Counted from the stretch's first letter, positions 24,901 to 38,600 are shown. The stretch: 64,000 nucleotides of DNA from Aphelocoma coerulescens (GCF_041296385.1 NC_091023.1:5456924-5520923); one strand, 5' to 3'. Notes: generated from the sequence alone by a model not told the origin. A program made the numbers and translations.

Positions 24901-27629
24901 AAGCAAATAAAATGCTGTAATATTGGCTTCTTCAATTTAATTCAGTCAGCTTTGAGATTTCCATTTGTTTTGATATGAAAAATATCAATTTGTCACAATA
25001 CTAAGTTTTGCAATTACTTCATTGTGCTACCATTAGTAAGAAAAAGCTATTGATTTAAACAATACACACACAAACATGGTTTTCAAACCAAAATCCCTAT
25101 TGTTCTTAAAGTTTTTGCTATTAATAGAATTCATCAGCACAATAGTAAAACCCCCAAACACAGAGGGTTAAATCTCACAGCCCGTGCTGGCAGTGCCCAT
25201 GTGTGAACATCGCATTTACAGCCATATTTTCTGTGAGCGAGGTAAAAATAATGATTTTATGGCAACAGTAGCTGCATGGCAGCTCCTGGCAGCTTGCAGT
25301 TAGAAGTGTTGCTAAATTTATTATTAAGGCTCATGGACTTCTGCAACTTCAGGAGTTAACTCTATAGCTGAGGTCAGGAAGGCGTGCAGAGGGCTCCAAC
25401 TAAACTTATTGGATTCAAAGACCTTAAATCTTTTAAGAATTTAAAATATGAAACTTCTCTCCCTATACTGCCAGAATTTTATTCCCTCCTCTTTGCTGTT
25501 TCACAGTCTTACAATTGAGTGCCAGTAATTCCTAAAAGACTTTCAGGGTTATCACATAGGATTTCTACATTTAAAATATTCCATAAACTGCAAGAGGCAG
25601 GCCTAGGGCTTGGTGATGCAAAAAATGCTCCCACTAAAATTACCAGAGTGATAGACTTGGCAACAGATGGACAGACTGAGCATCCTCAAGGCAAGGAGCA
25701 GGGAGGCTGTGACTCCTCCGTGCCTCTCCACCAGGGCTGCACAGCCACCACTCTGCTCATGGGGAGCTCACCTTGAGCCCCACTGCAGTTCAGACTATAA
25801 AGCACCCATTATCCTCACCTTGTGCATATATAGCTTTTCTTAAATTGACACAGATGCCATTTCCTATTATAAATAATTTGTTCCACAAATAGACATTTTC
25901 AGGAACAACATCTGTGCCTGTGCTTAATTTGCAGCATGATTGTCTTACAGGAGTCAGTGGGAGAGGTCACACAAGTTAAATGAGTTCTGAGAACTGAACT
26001 TTGTGGGATTGGGGGTCTTTGTTTGCAGTTTGCTTTTGCCTGTGGTGGGTTTTGTGCTTTTTCAGTGTCACCACTCCCGTGGGGTGTGGTGGAGTTATTT
26101 AGGGGTGATATTGGAAACACCAGGCTTTGTATTTCAGCTACTGGTTTAACATGGAAGGCAGTTGTAAACATTCTGTAAATCATTCAGACAGACTTGGAAG
26201 CAGTTTTTTGAAAGGCAGTTTTTAGGAGCACTGACTTTAACTGTCCCATGCTGCTGGTCCCGGTCTCCATGTGCCCATCAGGGTTAATCCTGCTGAGCCC
26301 CAGGCAGTGCTGAACCCCCACCCAGCAAACATCCACTCCCCTGCTGTTTGAGGGGCTGTGTGTAGCGTGGCTTTGTACATCCAGCCTCAGCAACACATGG
26401 AAAAGGTTTTTGGTGGCAAGCATGAAAGGTGAGAGGTCCTCAATGTCTCAGGGGTATTACTGCTGCTTGCGTACAGCAAATAGTAGAAACCAAACTGCCC
26501 CCGGGGAAATACATATATGTGTAAGATCAGGAGATTTTACAAATAATTCCTTCCTCCTTTTCCAATGTTCTGCACACCTATAATCTATAATTTCATGTCC
26601 TGTATACACCTGATAGATTGCAGCCCTGTTGATATGCTGCAATAACAAATAAATGGTTATCATTAATGGGACTATAAATCACAAGCTCAATTGGAGCTAA
26701 CTGTAGTGCTTTACATGCTACCTGCAACACTACCACTGCAAGTGAAGTTGAACATGGCATTCCCTGTTGTATCCAGCCAAAAAACCATGGGGGTGTAGCT
26801 GCTCCAGCCATCCAGCAGTGGCTGCCCCTGCAAGCATGAACGAAGGGAAACTTCTTGCAGCACCACAGCTGTGTGAGAGAGGATCCTGACAGAAAAATGA
26901 ATGTATTCAGGTTCTTATCTCTGGTTAATTCACTGCCTGGCTATATGGAAAACTGAATGCTAACTGAGCTGGTATGTCTGGGCTTTCCTTTCTCTTATCT
27001 CCATGAAGGATCAGGCAGTAGGTTTTCCCACCCCACCAAGGGATGACTTTGCAGCAGAGAGACATCATTCTGCCCATCCACAATTTGCAGCTCCTCTGAT
27101 ATAAACCCGGCAGCTTGGCCTGTAGCTGCAGGCTGCCAGAGCCCAGCAACGATCAGCTGAGGTGGTTAATCATTTCTTCTTCATGCTGTGAAACTCTTCC
27201 AGGCATTCCTTCATCACTATGTTCCTTGTGCTGAGGCTTAGCTCAGGCAGCTCCCTTGGGACCTCAAAAAACAGCAGGGCTGCTATTTTTATGTGTGTTT
27301 GACAAATGGGCGAGACAGACTCCAAAGGCCTGTAAACTATCTGGATTTCTTTAAATTAAAAAACCTCCAAAAGACCAGAATCCCCTGCTGCCAGTTCTGG
27401 TGATGTGGTTAAATGAAGTCCTTGTTCTGCTTCCAGCGGGCAAATGGAATGGCTGGTGCAAAAAGAGGCACCAGGTCAGTGACACTCTTCAGTGATGGAA
27501 GGACAGAGGTCTCCTGAGAAAGCACTTTGTTCCAGGTTTGTCCTATTCCTGCTAAGAGGAAAGTGGATCACATTTCCCCAGGGTATCTCCCCATTTCTTC
27601 TGCCCTGTGATAATCAAAACACAGGTGAA
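21954..27629 (-). other. GPC1: GPC1 intron upstream of the exon, second part
   Basis: No gene is supported here. The stretch contains a T14 run (22426-22439), a short AC run (22959-22970) and AT-rich blocks at about 23540-24130 and 24580-25480. Open frames are all short and unrecognised. Confidence 0.5.
22426..22439. repeat. Poly-T run (T14)
   Basis: Fourteen consecutive T on the plus strand. There is no recognisable retroelement body on either side, so I list it as a simple homopolymer and not as a retroposon tail. Confidence 0.9.
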
Positions 27630-27677
27630 AAGAGAATCATTAAGGTTGGGAAAGACATCCATGATCATTGAGTCCAA
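27630..27677 (-). mobile_element. CR1 LINE, short 3'-terminal fragment
   Basis: GAGAATCATTAAGGTTGGGA, then AAGACATCCATGATCATTGAGTCCA in the following bases, is the reverse complement of the extreme 3' end of an avian CR1 subfamily. Only about 45 bp are recognisable before the similarity fades. Orientation is minus, as in the other two CR1 pieces. Confidence 0.75.
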
Positions 27678-30600
27678 AATGACTGAATGAGATGAAGGAG
27701 GCCAGGGTATCCCCACTGATGCAGCAGCTGCAGGAATGTTTAATTCCTGGAAAAACTCACAATTTGCCTTGGGTTTGTGGCAGGAAGCTGCATGTTGGTC
27801 CACATCTGTTGTTAAAACAGTGCTGCTCAAAGGCTGGTGTCCTCTGCAACACTGCAGAATACAAAAATGCCCTTTTTTCTGTGTGAGCTGGGGCAAAACA
27901 TCAGTGTGCTGGCACCTGTCCTTCTGCAAGGCCACAGCTGTGGGTGACACACGCGCTGGCTCATCAGCACCCAACAGCATCGTTTGCAGGGGATGAAATA
28001 CCAAGATGACTTGGTAGAAGGGTGCTGGGCGTGTGTAGTTAGGGAAAGGCCTGCGCTGATAATGAGAATCAAAAATGCTCACTTCCAAACTTTCTCTCAC
28101 CAAAAATCAGGCCATAATAAGCACTTGTCAGCAGAAGAGGAAAGAGCGTTTCAACACCAGCTTTCGGGCGAGTGAGACGAGAGCAGAGCAGCAGCAGGAG
28201 ATGTGTCATCTCATTGTTCCTCACAGGCTCTCTGCCCCACAGTTAGGAATTTTTCCAAATCACCCTTCCAGGATGAAATTTCCCCCACCAGGGGCTGTTC
28301 TCCTGAGCTTTAATGCGTTTTCATTGCTGAAAGAATGTATCTACTACCAAATTTGCTGCTGACTTCTGGCAGAGCTCAGCTAGGTTCTCTTGGTCTGAAA
28401 ACATGCTGAATTAATTTGGGCTAAGCAAATATAGACAGTAAAACATAACACAAGAGCTTATTCTCTATTATTTTACATAACAGAAAATGCTGCCACTTGA
28501 AGACACCTCCCTTCCCCGGGGAGGTTTTACAAACAGCCCAAAGCATGGGAACTGTCCAGGTCAAACACAGGCTCTTTAATCCCATCAGAAATACATAAAC
28601 ACAGACTTGCCCATCACATAATCCAGCCTCCTCCACCCAGTGGCATGAGGTGAGCAGCTTTTATCAGTGCCAGACTGATTATCTTTTCTCCAGAGGATAC
28701 CAGAGAAGCACCAGTCCACCCAGCATCTCCCAGCACACTGGAGAATGCCCTGCAGAGCTGAGTGGAGATGCTTATTGACACTGGAGCCTATTCCTGCAGC
28801 ACTGCTTGCCTCTGCCAGCCCTCTCCCCAAGGCTCCCAGCCCTCTCCCCACACACCAGCTCACACAGTTCCCCTTCCTCCTTCCACCCACCCCGCTACAG
28901 ACACAAGCCTAGCTCATTCCTCTTGGGCAGGAGAACATGGGGCAGTGGATTCCCATGGAGCTGGAAAATGTAGGAGCAGGAGGTTGGCATGAGACCAGAC
29001 AGGTAGAAAAGAGGATGAGGAGATGCACTGAAGGCAACAGAGAGAGGCTGAAATGAAAAGACTCTGAAAATGCAGGATGGACCCGCTTGGGCCGAGAGCA
29101 GGAATAAGAGCAGAAAAATATGAAACAGAAACATATAAACCAAAGGAAGAAGTTGCCAAGACCACGACGAGCCTTTTCGGCTGCACCAGGCAGCTCTGAT
29201 GGGTTCACCTCTCTGGAACCACCACACTGAGCACAGGGCTATATTATCACAGACAGAAACTGCAATAAAACAATTTAAAAAAAGGGTTAACCAGCATCAC
29301 TCTGTCTGAGCAGCACATTCCTCTGGCAGTAATCTCTTCTATTTTTAAGAGATTAAAAACTAAGAGCAGCAGCATCTGGCCTCTAATTTGCAGAAATAAC
29401 AAATCAAATACCCCAAAATTGGTAATTTGGTAGATTATATTATCAAAGCCTACTCTTTTGGTGTCCACATCTGATAGTGCTTTGATCTTGTTTATATCTT
29501 AGAAATTGTTTCATGGACTAACTTTGTTGATTATCTTCAAACTGGGACAAGTTTTATTCCATCAGCAACTCAGTTGCCTTCCGAGCAGCATCCTGCTCTT
29601 TAAAGTGCAAATTAAGAACCAGGGAAGAGAAGAAAGGATGAAGCTGTTTGAAGGAGCTGCTGCATGTCAACAGAGCTCAATGCTTTGGTTTCTTTTCTTA
29701 ACTACACATGTACAAATGACCTGACGCAATCCAAAATAGAAAGCTATGACCAAGAGAGGAGGAACAGCCACCTACAGTGTCTCAGCATCCTGAGCAGTGG
29801 ATGATGGGTCTGGCCATACCAGCCCCAGCCACTTGGGACAGTTTCGTGGAAGAGATGATGGAAGCCACAGGAGATTCCCTCCTGGAAAGCCTACACCAGA
29901 GGGATCTCCCAGTGAGCTAGAGGAGAAAGCAGCCTACTCTTTTGCTAAAAAATGTAATAGCACATGTAACTGGGGAAACACTAAGCAGAACAGAGCTTAT
30001 AAAAGTGCATTCAGATACCAAACGAGCTGGCCACAACCCAACTGCAGGGGAAGGCAGATGATTCCACTTCCAACTCTTCTGGGTGCAGAAGAGGCTCAGA
30101 GAGGCAGCTATGAGCTGGTGACTGCTGCAGCTGGCTCTGTATCCTTGGGAGCTGCCGCTGCACAGACTCACCGTGGCTCATCCTGCAGGAGATGCTAACC
30201 CAGGGCTCTCCTCAGGGCTCTCTCCAGCTGCACAAGGCTGCAGGTGGTCTGCCCTGGAGCCCAGCCCTGCTGCACCAGAGTGACCGTGGGGCTGCTGCTG
30301 GTGCCCAGCTCTGCAGGGCAGCGCTAGGAGGTGCCAGAGCTCAGCCACCTCCCAGAAAGAGAAATGGTCTAAATTAACGTGCTCTGTGACGAGCTGCCAG
30401 TGTTAGTGTGGCTTTTGAACTAGCCCCAATGCCACAGAGAGATTATATCTTTATTTTAACAAGATTATTATGGTTTCCTAGGCAATCCAATGCATACAAA
30501 CAATGGAGCTAACAAAACATTGGATAAAGACATACCACTTCAATTCCCACATACTGCAAAATATTACTTGCCCTGGGGAAACTCACCGGGGAGGATGAGA

Positions 30601-32445
30601 ACACTTCAAGAAACTTAACCCTGAAGAAATGAGCTGGAAACTTCAAATCTGACCAGTGTGAACATGTTAGAAACTGTACAGGTGACATACAATCTCCAGC
30701 AATAACGAGTAAGATGCTTTACCCCTGAGCCAAGGTTTTGCCTAAATCACGTGAAAACTTTTTATAGACATAAAAAGAGAAAATTTACATACGGACACCT
30801 CTATCTTAAGAAGCAAAATTCTGCATCTGAGGGCCTGCTATATGATCTTTAAAGAAGCCCACCAATAATTTTATTGTTAGTCTTTGTGTTACAGTGCTTC
30901 CACTCAGCAATAGCTAGAGACAACTTCAAATTATTAATCAAATAAACATGCACAGAGATCCCAGGGGCACGATGCCAAAAGCCAGCAAGCAGTTCAGTAA
31001 AGAAGTGTGAATTCATCCGGAGCTGAAATTCAAATGAGGGTCACTCTTTCACAAAACCCAAACAGTTCCTCCATCCCAGACTTTGCATGAACTGATGGAG
31101 TTAAAAATACATGACTTTTATGCCTCTATGCTTGACACTCCATGTCCTCTACTCAGTCAGTGTTCCTCAGCCAGTGTTCCCAGGGAGGATTCACAAACCA
31201 ACATCACAGCCCATTAAAGCAACTCTTTTTCTGCTCAAAGGGGTTTCCTCCTCTGCAACAGAACCAGCAAAACATGGTTTGCGGCACTCAACGAGCTGCT
31301 TCTGCAGAAATACTCCAGAATACTCTCAGTTTTGTTATTAATCATCCCTCATCTATGGAGAGCTTTGGTCACACCAAAAACTTAAGAAACACAGAATCAG
31401 CTGACTCACACCTTGAGACCCTCTCTCCCATCTGATAAAAAATGGCAAACACAGTTGCAAACAAAACCAAGTAGCTCCTCTTCCACAGAAGTGAAATCTG
31501 CCAGACCCATGAAGAAAATTGTCCAACTCAGTCTGACTTGTGGGATTCAGCTCTGCCTTACCAGCTCCACCTCTGCACCTCCTGCTCCTCCTGAAGACCA
31601 GTGACAGCCAGGGCACAGTGTCACCTGACTCATGCTGTACACCAAGCTTCACACAGTAGTACAACATAACGAGTCATCAAGGCAGGAAAATGAGCAAATA
31701 GCTTCTTGGGGGTTTGGTGGGGTCCACTCAATGCACTCATTCTCCTGAGTGCTGCCTTCTGGTACAGGAGCTAACCACAAGCTGCTGATGAAGAATTTAC
31801 ATTGCTTTGGTACAGCACATTGCTCGTCACTTGAATAGCTCCACTCCTTTTCTTAATAAACCTCAGGAGACATCTTCTGCATTCCCTAACTCACCTAATC
31901 CATGGGGCGCCACTCAGAACAATGCCTTTGTTTCTTCAGAAGTTGATGGCAGTAATAAATTGCATTTCCACAGATGAAATCAATGCATCACAGAAATGTT
32001 GCAATGCTGCTTAGAGCAGAAAAACTTCAAAGAACACCGGTTCATGTAAGCCAAACCCCACAGGGCCCAGGAGCTGTTGGAAAGGAGAAGCACTGTTTCC
32101 CCGATAAACAGGCTTGCCTCCATGTATCTCCTTCATGTAGAAACTGATATGGTAAAAGTTGGAGATCCTGTGATATATTTTATAATGAGCAAAGATCTCT
32201 TGGATCAGGCTTGCAACCAGTCCCCCCTGCTGTACTGATAGCATGGGTTTGAATGCTCAAGGCTGTGCAGGAACTGGAATCATTACAGATACTACACTTG
32301 CCTCCAAAGCTATTATAGGAAGGTCTCTCAGAGCATTAATTATGCTTACCCTGCCACACAACTCCCTTAGACTCAGCCTGTCTCATGGACTAATGAAAGT
32401 ACGGCATCTGATGGTGATGTTAACAACAATGTACGTGTCCCTACT
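27678..32445 (-). other. GPC1: GPC1 intron upstream of the exon, third part
   Basis: No gene is supported. A purine-rich block occupies about 28940-29165 on the plus strand. It explains the three overlapping minus-strand open frames there, because pyrimidine-rich strands lack stop codons. A 15-base direct repeat CCAGCCCTCTCCCCA recurs with a 21-base period at 28815 and 28836. A plus-strand open frame at 29797-30198 (133 codons) is unrecognised. Confidence 0.5.
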
Positions 32446-32640
32446 TCACAGAATCACAGAATATGCTGAGTTGGGACCCACAAGGATCGTCGAGTCCAAC
32501 TCCTGGCCCTGCACAGGACATCCCAAGAGGAACATCATGTGCCCAAAAGTATTGTCCAAATGCTTCTTGAACTTTGTCAGGCTTGGTGCTGTGACCACTA
32601 TCCTGGGGAGCCTGTTCCAGTGCCCAACCACCCTCTGGGT
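32446..32640 (-). mobile_element. CR1 LINE, 3'-end fragment (second subfamily)
   Basis: On the plus strand it opens TCACAGAATCACAGAATATG and then GTTGGGACCCACAAGGATCG, followed by GAGTCCAACTCCTGGCCCTG, CACAGGACATCCC, GAGCCTGTTCCAGTGCCCAA and CCACCCTCTGGGT. This is the reverse complement of a CR1 3' end from a different subfamily than the copy at 21741 (TTGGGACCCACAAGGATC in place of the other copy's TTGAAAGGGACC). It is minus-oriented, 5'-truncated at about 32640 and non-coding. The plus-strand open frame 32243-32806 that spans it is a by-product. Confidence 0.93.
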
Positions 32641-33319
32641 GTGGTACTTCCACAGCTGGACAGACCCTGAGTCCAGAAGTGCCTGTGGGCCACACAGGCT
32701 GACCAAGGTTTTTTCACGTCAGAGACAGCTAAGTTTCATCAGCTGCATCACAAGAAGCACCATAACTTGCATTTTGGTAGCACATATCTTCCAGAAGGGT
32801 TTATGAAAACCAGACTCCATTGCTCCTCTCAGGAATATGTTCCAGCAGTTAATCTTCCTGGGTGCTAAAATACACGCCTTAGTTTACATCAAACTGATTT
32901 TAGCACCCAGCCTGCCTGCTAGCAAACTGCGAGTGTAACACAAGCAGGAGCCTTGGAGAGCGGAACCTCCCAACCAAGCTCATTGAAACACACCGGCTAG
33001 GAGCAGCTCCAGAGGCAAAATGCTTGTCCAGGAGTTTAGCAAGAAGCATGGAGTTTCTTCCCTCTCTTTAGGGTACAGTGGAATATTTCAGGGTCACAAC
33101 TGTAACTCTGAAGCAATCCTGTCTGAAGCACTTGGGCATCCAGGAGGAACTGGGGGAAGGCATGTTTTTGCACAGGTACCCACATCATTCCTCTCATGCG
33201 TGGACGAGCTCTTTTTAAAACATACCAATCCTACAAAAATATCAGCAATTCTGTGATTTCTGTCTGTCTTTCACATGAACTTTTGCCACTAGGATCTTCA
33301 GGGGGAAGGACTATATTTA

Positions 33320-33364
33320 TACAGCACCCACTGACTCTGAACTGAAGCTTCCAAAGGTGCTGTA
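33320..33364. repeat. Inverted repeat, 9-bp stem
   Basis: TACAGCACC at 33320-33328 pairs perfectly with GGTGCTGTA at 33356-33364 across a 27-base loop. The preceding TATTTATACAGCACC resembles the TTTATATAGCACC at 5468, which raises the possibility of a shared old repeat family. Confidence 0.45.
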
Positions 33365-33515
33365 TCTGTACCTCTGGCAAGGCACTTCTTCGGTCCTGTT
33401 GGTCCAGAGTCTCTCAGCAACAGTGACTATTTGCTCAACTATATTTATTTTCTTTCAAAAGATATTAATTAATTATTTTTATTCAGAGACCATGTGCATG
33501 TTGTGTTTTTTTGGG

Positions 33516-33573
33516 AAATGGTGCCAAGAAATTAAAAAAACCACCAAACCCTCAGCAAATGGTGCCAAGAAAT
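33516..33573. repeat. Short direct repeat, 17 bp x2
   Basis: AAATGGTGCCAAGAAAT occurs at 33516-33532 and again at 33557-33573, a 41-base period with 24 bases between. This is probably a small local duplication. Confidence 0.85.
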
Positions 33574-35589
33574 GCAGAAATGTATTTCTTCACCCTACAC
33601 CTCTTCAACAGTTCTCTGCCCTCCCAAACAAGCTCCTGTTCTCTCTAAGCCCTGGGAGCACTGGTGCCCATGGTCATTACAGAAGTATTCATGGTGCCTG
33701 CCACAGCTGATGACAGCTCTATAATCGTGGTGTAATTGGATATGTTGCCATGCCTAAGTCAGCTGGTTTGTGTTGGAGGTTTCAGCGTGGCATGCCTTCG
33801 AACTGATGTAATTCTCCACGTTTTGTCTGAAAAGTGTGGCTTTTTGGCAAGTCCCTCTGGAGCCCAATGAAAGAAACCTGTATTTTCCAGGCCCTCCTTG
33901 GCCGCAGTGATAGTTGGTGGTAGGCTGACACATGTAATTCCCAGTCTCTGCTCATCCCTGGGCAGCTTGCAGAGCGCTTGCCCACAGAAAGACAGCCGTC
34001 AGCTGAAACCGACCCAAATTCCTGCCCGACTCTAAAAAAAGAGATTCAGACATTCAGAAGCAACAGAGATCTGCCAACCCAAACTGAGTCCCTCCAAGAA
34101 ATTAACTCCCATTTGTTTATTACTGAGTATTTGCCACCTCTAAGTACCATGAATAGCTGAAACATATTCCAACTGGGGAAGCTGCCAGGGGCTGTTTTCC
34201 CAAAAAGGCCGATGCACATATTCTGGTCTCGCTGATGCCACTCCTTCCAATCTGTGCCCTCTTCTATCAAACCAAACCCCTCAAACATTATCAGTCTTTT
34301 CTGTTTGCAGCTGCTGATGGTGCACCAGGCTCACCCTGCCTGGCTCTGGGCCACCCTCCTTGAGGACTGGGTGTTCATCGGTGCTGTTCTGTCAGCAGGC
34401 GTGGAGAGAAGTGAACACTCTTTCCCTTTTCCCCAGCAAAAAACGTACAGGACCCACTGCATTAACTTGGATTTTAACTGGCTGTGACCAGCACTGTGCT
34501 CTCTGGGAGCCACAGAGGCAAGTTCCTAAGTTCTACTTGTCCTCTCCAAAGGATAAAGAAGTGGTGCTGCTTCCAGAAGGTTCCAGAGCCTGGGAGATGG
34601 AGAGTACCATGGCAGTACATGACTATGCATGACTGTAAGAGTATGACACAGCAGTGATTTTCTATTTAGGGGGAAAATGGGCTCCTATACAACATTTGTA
34701 CACTCCAGAAACAGTGGCTAACTTGAATAGAAAATAGAAAATGGAAAATAAAGGGCCATTCCCTTTTGAAACCTCATAAATGACAGTAAATCAAAATAAG
34801 AACATCCTTGTCTCCTCTCACTGAGGGCAGGTCTGAACAAAATAGTAGGATTCTCTGCAATTAATTGCAAGTGTATCCAAAACAACTAATCAACCATTTT
34901 CATCTGTTACCTGTGTGTGTTTCTGTCAAGGGAAATGAAAATTTAGAGCTGATGAAAATAACTTCTGATGACTGGGCAACAGTGTTGGAAATTATTCATT
35001 CCTTTACCCTGCTTTTTAAAGGTACCTTTCTTTATTCCATTTTAACATTCAGCTACAAAACATTGGATAAGTCATGGAAATTGCCACCTTACTGATATGG
35101 CATTAGTAGCAATCAGCTCATACATCACATAGACTTGGCTCTTTCTTACTAGGTCACTACTACCGAAAGACAGTTTCAGAAGGAAAGTAGTGGACTAACC
35201 TGCACAAAAAAAGCTTTTTAAGGGCTGACTTTATGATCCAGCAAACAAAAACAGAGATGGCAGCAACTAAAGGCAGACAGCAAACTTCCTGTGTATCTTT
35301 TTCCCTTCAGGTGGATCACTGAATATACAATATACAACCCTATACTGGAGACACTCCAAAATCCTGGCTACCAATACCACAAAGGCTTCCCAAGCACTCC
35401 CCTTTCATACTGACTCACACTGCCTTTCACAACCTAGCAAATACATAAAGTTAAAAAAGAGCAACTGAAAGTGACCTTTAAAATAGCAAAATGTTAATTT
35501 CAGCTATTGTTTTCTGTATCTTCAATAATTTATCCCCGACCTGACACAGGTTCCTCGGGCTCTGCAGCCTGCCTGGCTGTGACTGTGCA

Positions 35590-35660
35590 TGTGTAATGCG
35601 TGCTCAGCTCCCGCGGCGCCCGCAGCACGTCCCGCTGCCGCCACGGCTCCTCCTTGACCC
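35590..35660. promoter_or_regulatory. Isolated CpG-dense patch
   Basis: Around nine CpG dinucleotides fall within about 55 bases (near 35600-35646), including CCGCGGCGCCCG and CGCTGCCGCCACGG. The surrounding kilobases are CpG-poor. On the minus strand a consensus donor CAG|GTAAGG lies at about 35700-35710, ending an open frame that starts at 35981. This could be a remnant or alternative first-exon or promoter region, or a GC-biased spot without function. There is no TATA box or coding similarity to support either choice. Confidence 0.3.
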
Positions 35661-38600
35661 TCTTCCCAAGAACACAACTTGATGCTTTTGACAGGCCTAC
35701 CTTACCTGTCTAGGCAAAGCAGAAACTGGAAAGCCAGGAATAAAAGGCGCTTGGTGAAGGAGAAAAAACAGAATGACTGAGAGCGTACCCAGACATCCCT
35801 TAAATACAAAGCTGCAAGTGTAGTTTGGCCAAGGTGAGTCCTTTGGCAGGAGGGCGACGGTGAAATTACAGTCCTGGTGCTGGCCTTGCTGGTAATGTTC
35901 AGTGAGGTTTGTGCACACATAGAAAGACTTGGGCATGTCAATAACTGAGTCATATCTCCCCATGTGGTATATGCTTTTCATGTTGTTTCTTCTTTTTCAA
36001 ACTTGATAAATATTATGCTGCTTGGTTTACTATATACATGCACATAGATACAAAGAGATAAGTAACCAAAGTATTTGGGCTTTAAGAGCCAGGAATTGGG
36101 GCTGGTTACATGCATAATGCATATGTTACATACAAAGCCATGACTAAAGCATTGTGGTAACCTTTGGAGGAGCCTCCAGGTGATGATGCATAATTAAGGG
36201 ACTTGCTAAGCCTAAAGATACTGAGAAAAAGCAATTAGAGTAAAACCAAACCAAAACAAACCCCTATTATACTTAAATCTAGTTCTAGACACCTGTTGTG
36301 GGGGATTTATAAAATAACCCTTAAAGCAAGTGATTCACGAGCCACAGGCAAGTGACAGGTCAGAAACAGAACTCAGCAAGCTGGTATGGAGCCTGGCAGT
36401 GTGCTGGGAGACTCATACGAAGCACTCGTCCTGCTACCCTGACACACCCTCTGTGTGCCTTAAAAATGGTATGACTCAAAAATCAAACCACAAAAACATG
36501 TTTCATAAGAAATAATGTGTGATGGCAAGTTGCCTACAGCAACATTTAGTATTTTTTCTTCTGTCAGCAGGAAATCTGGAATTTTTTCCCTTGCCAGATG
36601 AACACTGTCCACACTGAACACCAAGGGCACACAGGGCTGCACAGTAGGGAATAACACTTCTTGGTTGCTTTCATTAAAATGACTTATTTTTCACAGTATT
36701 TAATATAATTCAGCTTGTGCATCAGACTTCTCTTCGGAACTCATTCCCCATATCCAGTTGAGAAACCTAGCTCTATCTAAGCACTTAAAAAGCTTCCTGG
36801 GAGTCTAACAGACGAGCAGTGAGGTCTAAACCTCAGGAACACTTCTGTACATACGAATCTTCCCATGCCAACTCAGATCTTTCAATTTTTCAGAAATGTT
36901 CTGGGATTTGAGCTTTTACTTAAGCCAACATTTTCCACTCTGAACCATTCAAAACAGTTTTTTATAATTAAACCCAAGTGATGCCACAGTAGGAACCACT
37001 TGGATGATGAGCTGCTTTACAAGTCAGTCTGTCAAGATGAATCTGTTATAGATAACTCCGTATTCATGGCGGAACCCATTTAAGTTAACAGCAGATTACA
37101 GATACGTCCCTCAACACGACATGAGCTCTCCAGACAAGGTGATTTTTTACAGCAAAATCTGATTTTAATTGCAGCACAGGAGAAAATGGTGAAAAAAATG
37201 TTCAACCTGCCCCGAGAAATGAACAAACCTCACGTGTGAAGCACATGTGTACTCTGCTGAACACAGCCCAACTGTATTTGCACTGTGAACACTGCCGTAC
37301 ATACAGACAGCAGGAGGAAATATTCACCAAATCACAATGAACATCCTTTATGCATGTCAAGAAAAGAAAGAAAAACATGTGGAATGAAATGAGTTAGCTA
37401 CTCGGCATTTTCTGTGAAAAGGCAGACCACATTCACAACTCAGGGTCTAGCTGAAAGCCCTTTAAAAGAAGTGCTCCTACTGACTTCAGTGGGATTTTGG
37501 ATCACATCCAGCAGATCCCAAATGCTGTCCATTATCATATGATGAGGGTGAATATACACCTTCATTAATACTCAGAATGTCACCTTTTAGAAACTTCATA
37601 AACAGACAAATATAGGAGAATACAAAAAGAGGAACTACGCAAGAGGAACTGATGAAGGAAAAAATCAAGGTTAAAAAAAGGCAAATAACCAAATCCTTAA
37701 TGCTCTTGAGACTGATGAGGTAATATGCTGATGGAGAGCACACCTCAGAGGCAGATGGAAGCCTGAGCTGTGGCTTCAGGTTCCCACACCCTCACACACT
37801 TAAATTCCATCACTGGCTTCCTGGTTTGCACAAAAACCTTATTCAAAAGTTTGGGTTCAGAGAAATAGGCAGAAAAATCACGGCTTGTTGCCCATTTATC
37901 CAAGCACATCCAGTTTGCTTTCCTTATGTTGTTTATATTTGTGTTCCTACTCACTCTTTTGAGATCTCTGTTTCTGCTTCCCGATGAAGTGTGGCAAGGC
38001 AAACTGACACAACAACCATACGGGTGTCAGCCCATTCCTAACTCTCAGAACTTGCCTGCGCTTGATTAGGAACTGGGGATGGGTTCTTACATTGTTTAAA
38101 TTGTTTTTCATTCTTTTTACTCAAAGTTTTCTCTGACACTGTAAACAGTGTTTTAGGCAGGCAGATAATTAAACGCTCATTAAAGCAACTAATTAGTGCA
38201 GTACCAAAAGTAAGAGATTTTTATCCAGTGCCTTAAGGGCTGGGGTCTTCAGAGGGAAAAGAGTTGATTTGAACCAGAGAACTGACAGAGACCCAGGGCC
38301 TCTAACAGAGCCTCAAATGAAGCCTAAGCTGCAACTGATGTACCAGAATTATAACATCTTCTGTGGTCACCAGCAGACGTTATTGAACAACTTCAAAGCC
38401 AAACACTAAGTACAGAAGAAAAGAAATATTCTTCTGTACTAAGAACGGGATTAGCACATCCCAGCAAAGCCTGCAAAATAAATATCTAATTGTAGCTCTC
38501 AGCATTCTAACTACTTATTTTCCTCCCCTACACAGACTTCCCCTCTGCTGGGAGTGCTGGCTGGGTCTGTGCTCACGAAGCTGCTGCACATGAAGTTGTA

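Noticed and set aside
32243..32806. 187-codon plus-strand open frame
   Set aside because: It runs through the antisense of a CR1 3' end, which is non-coding there.
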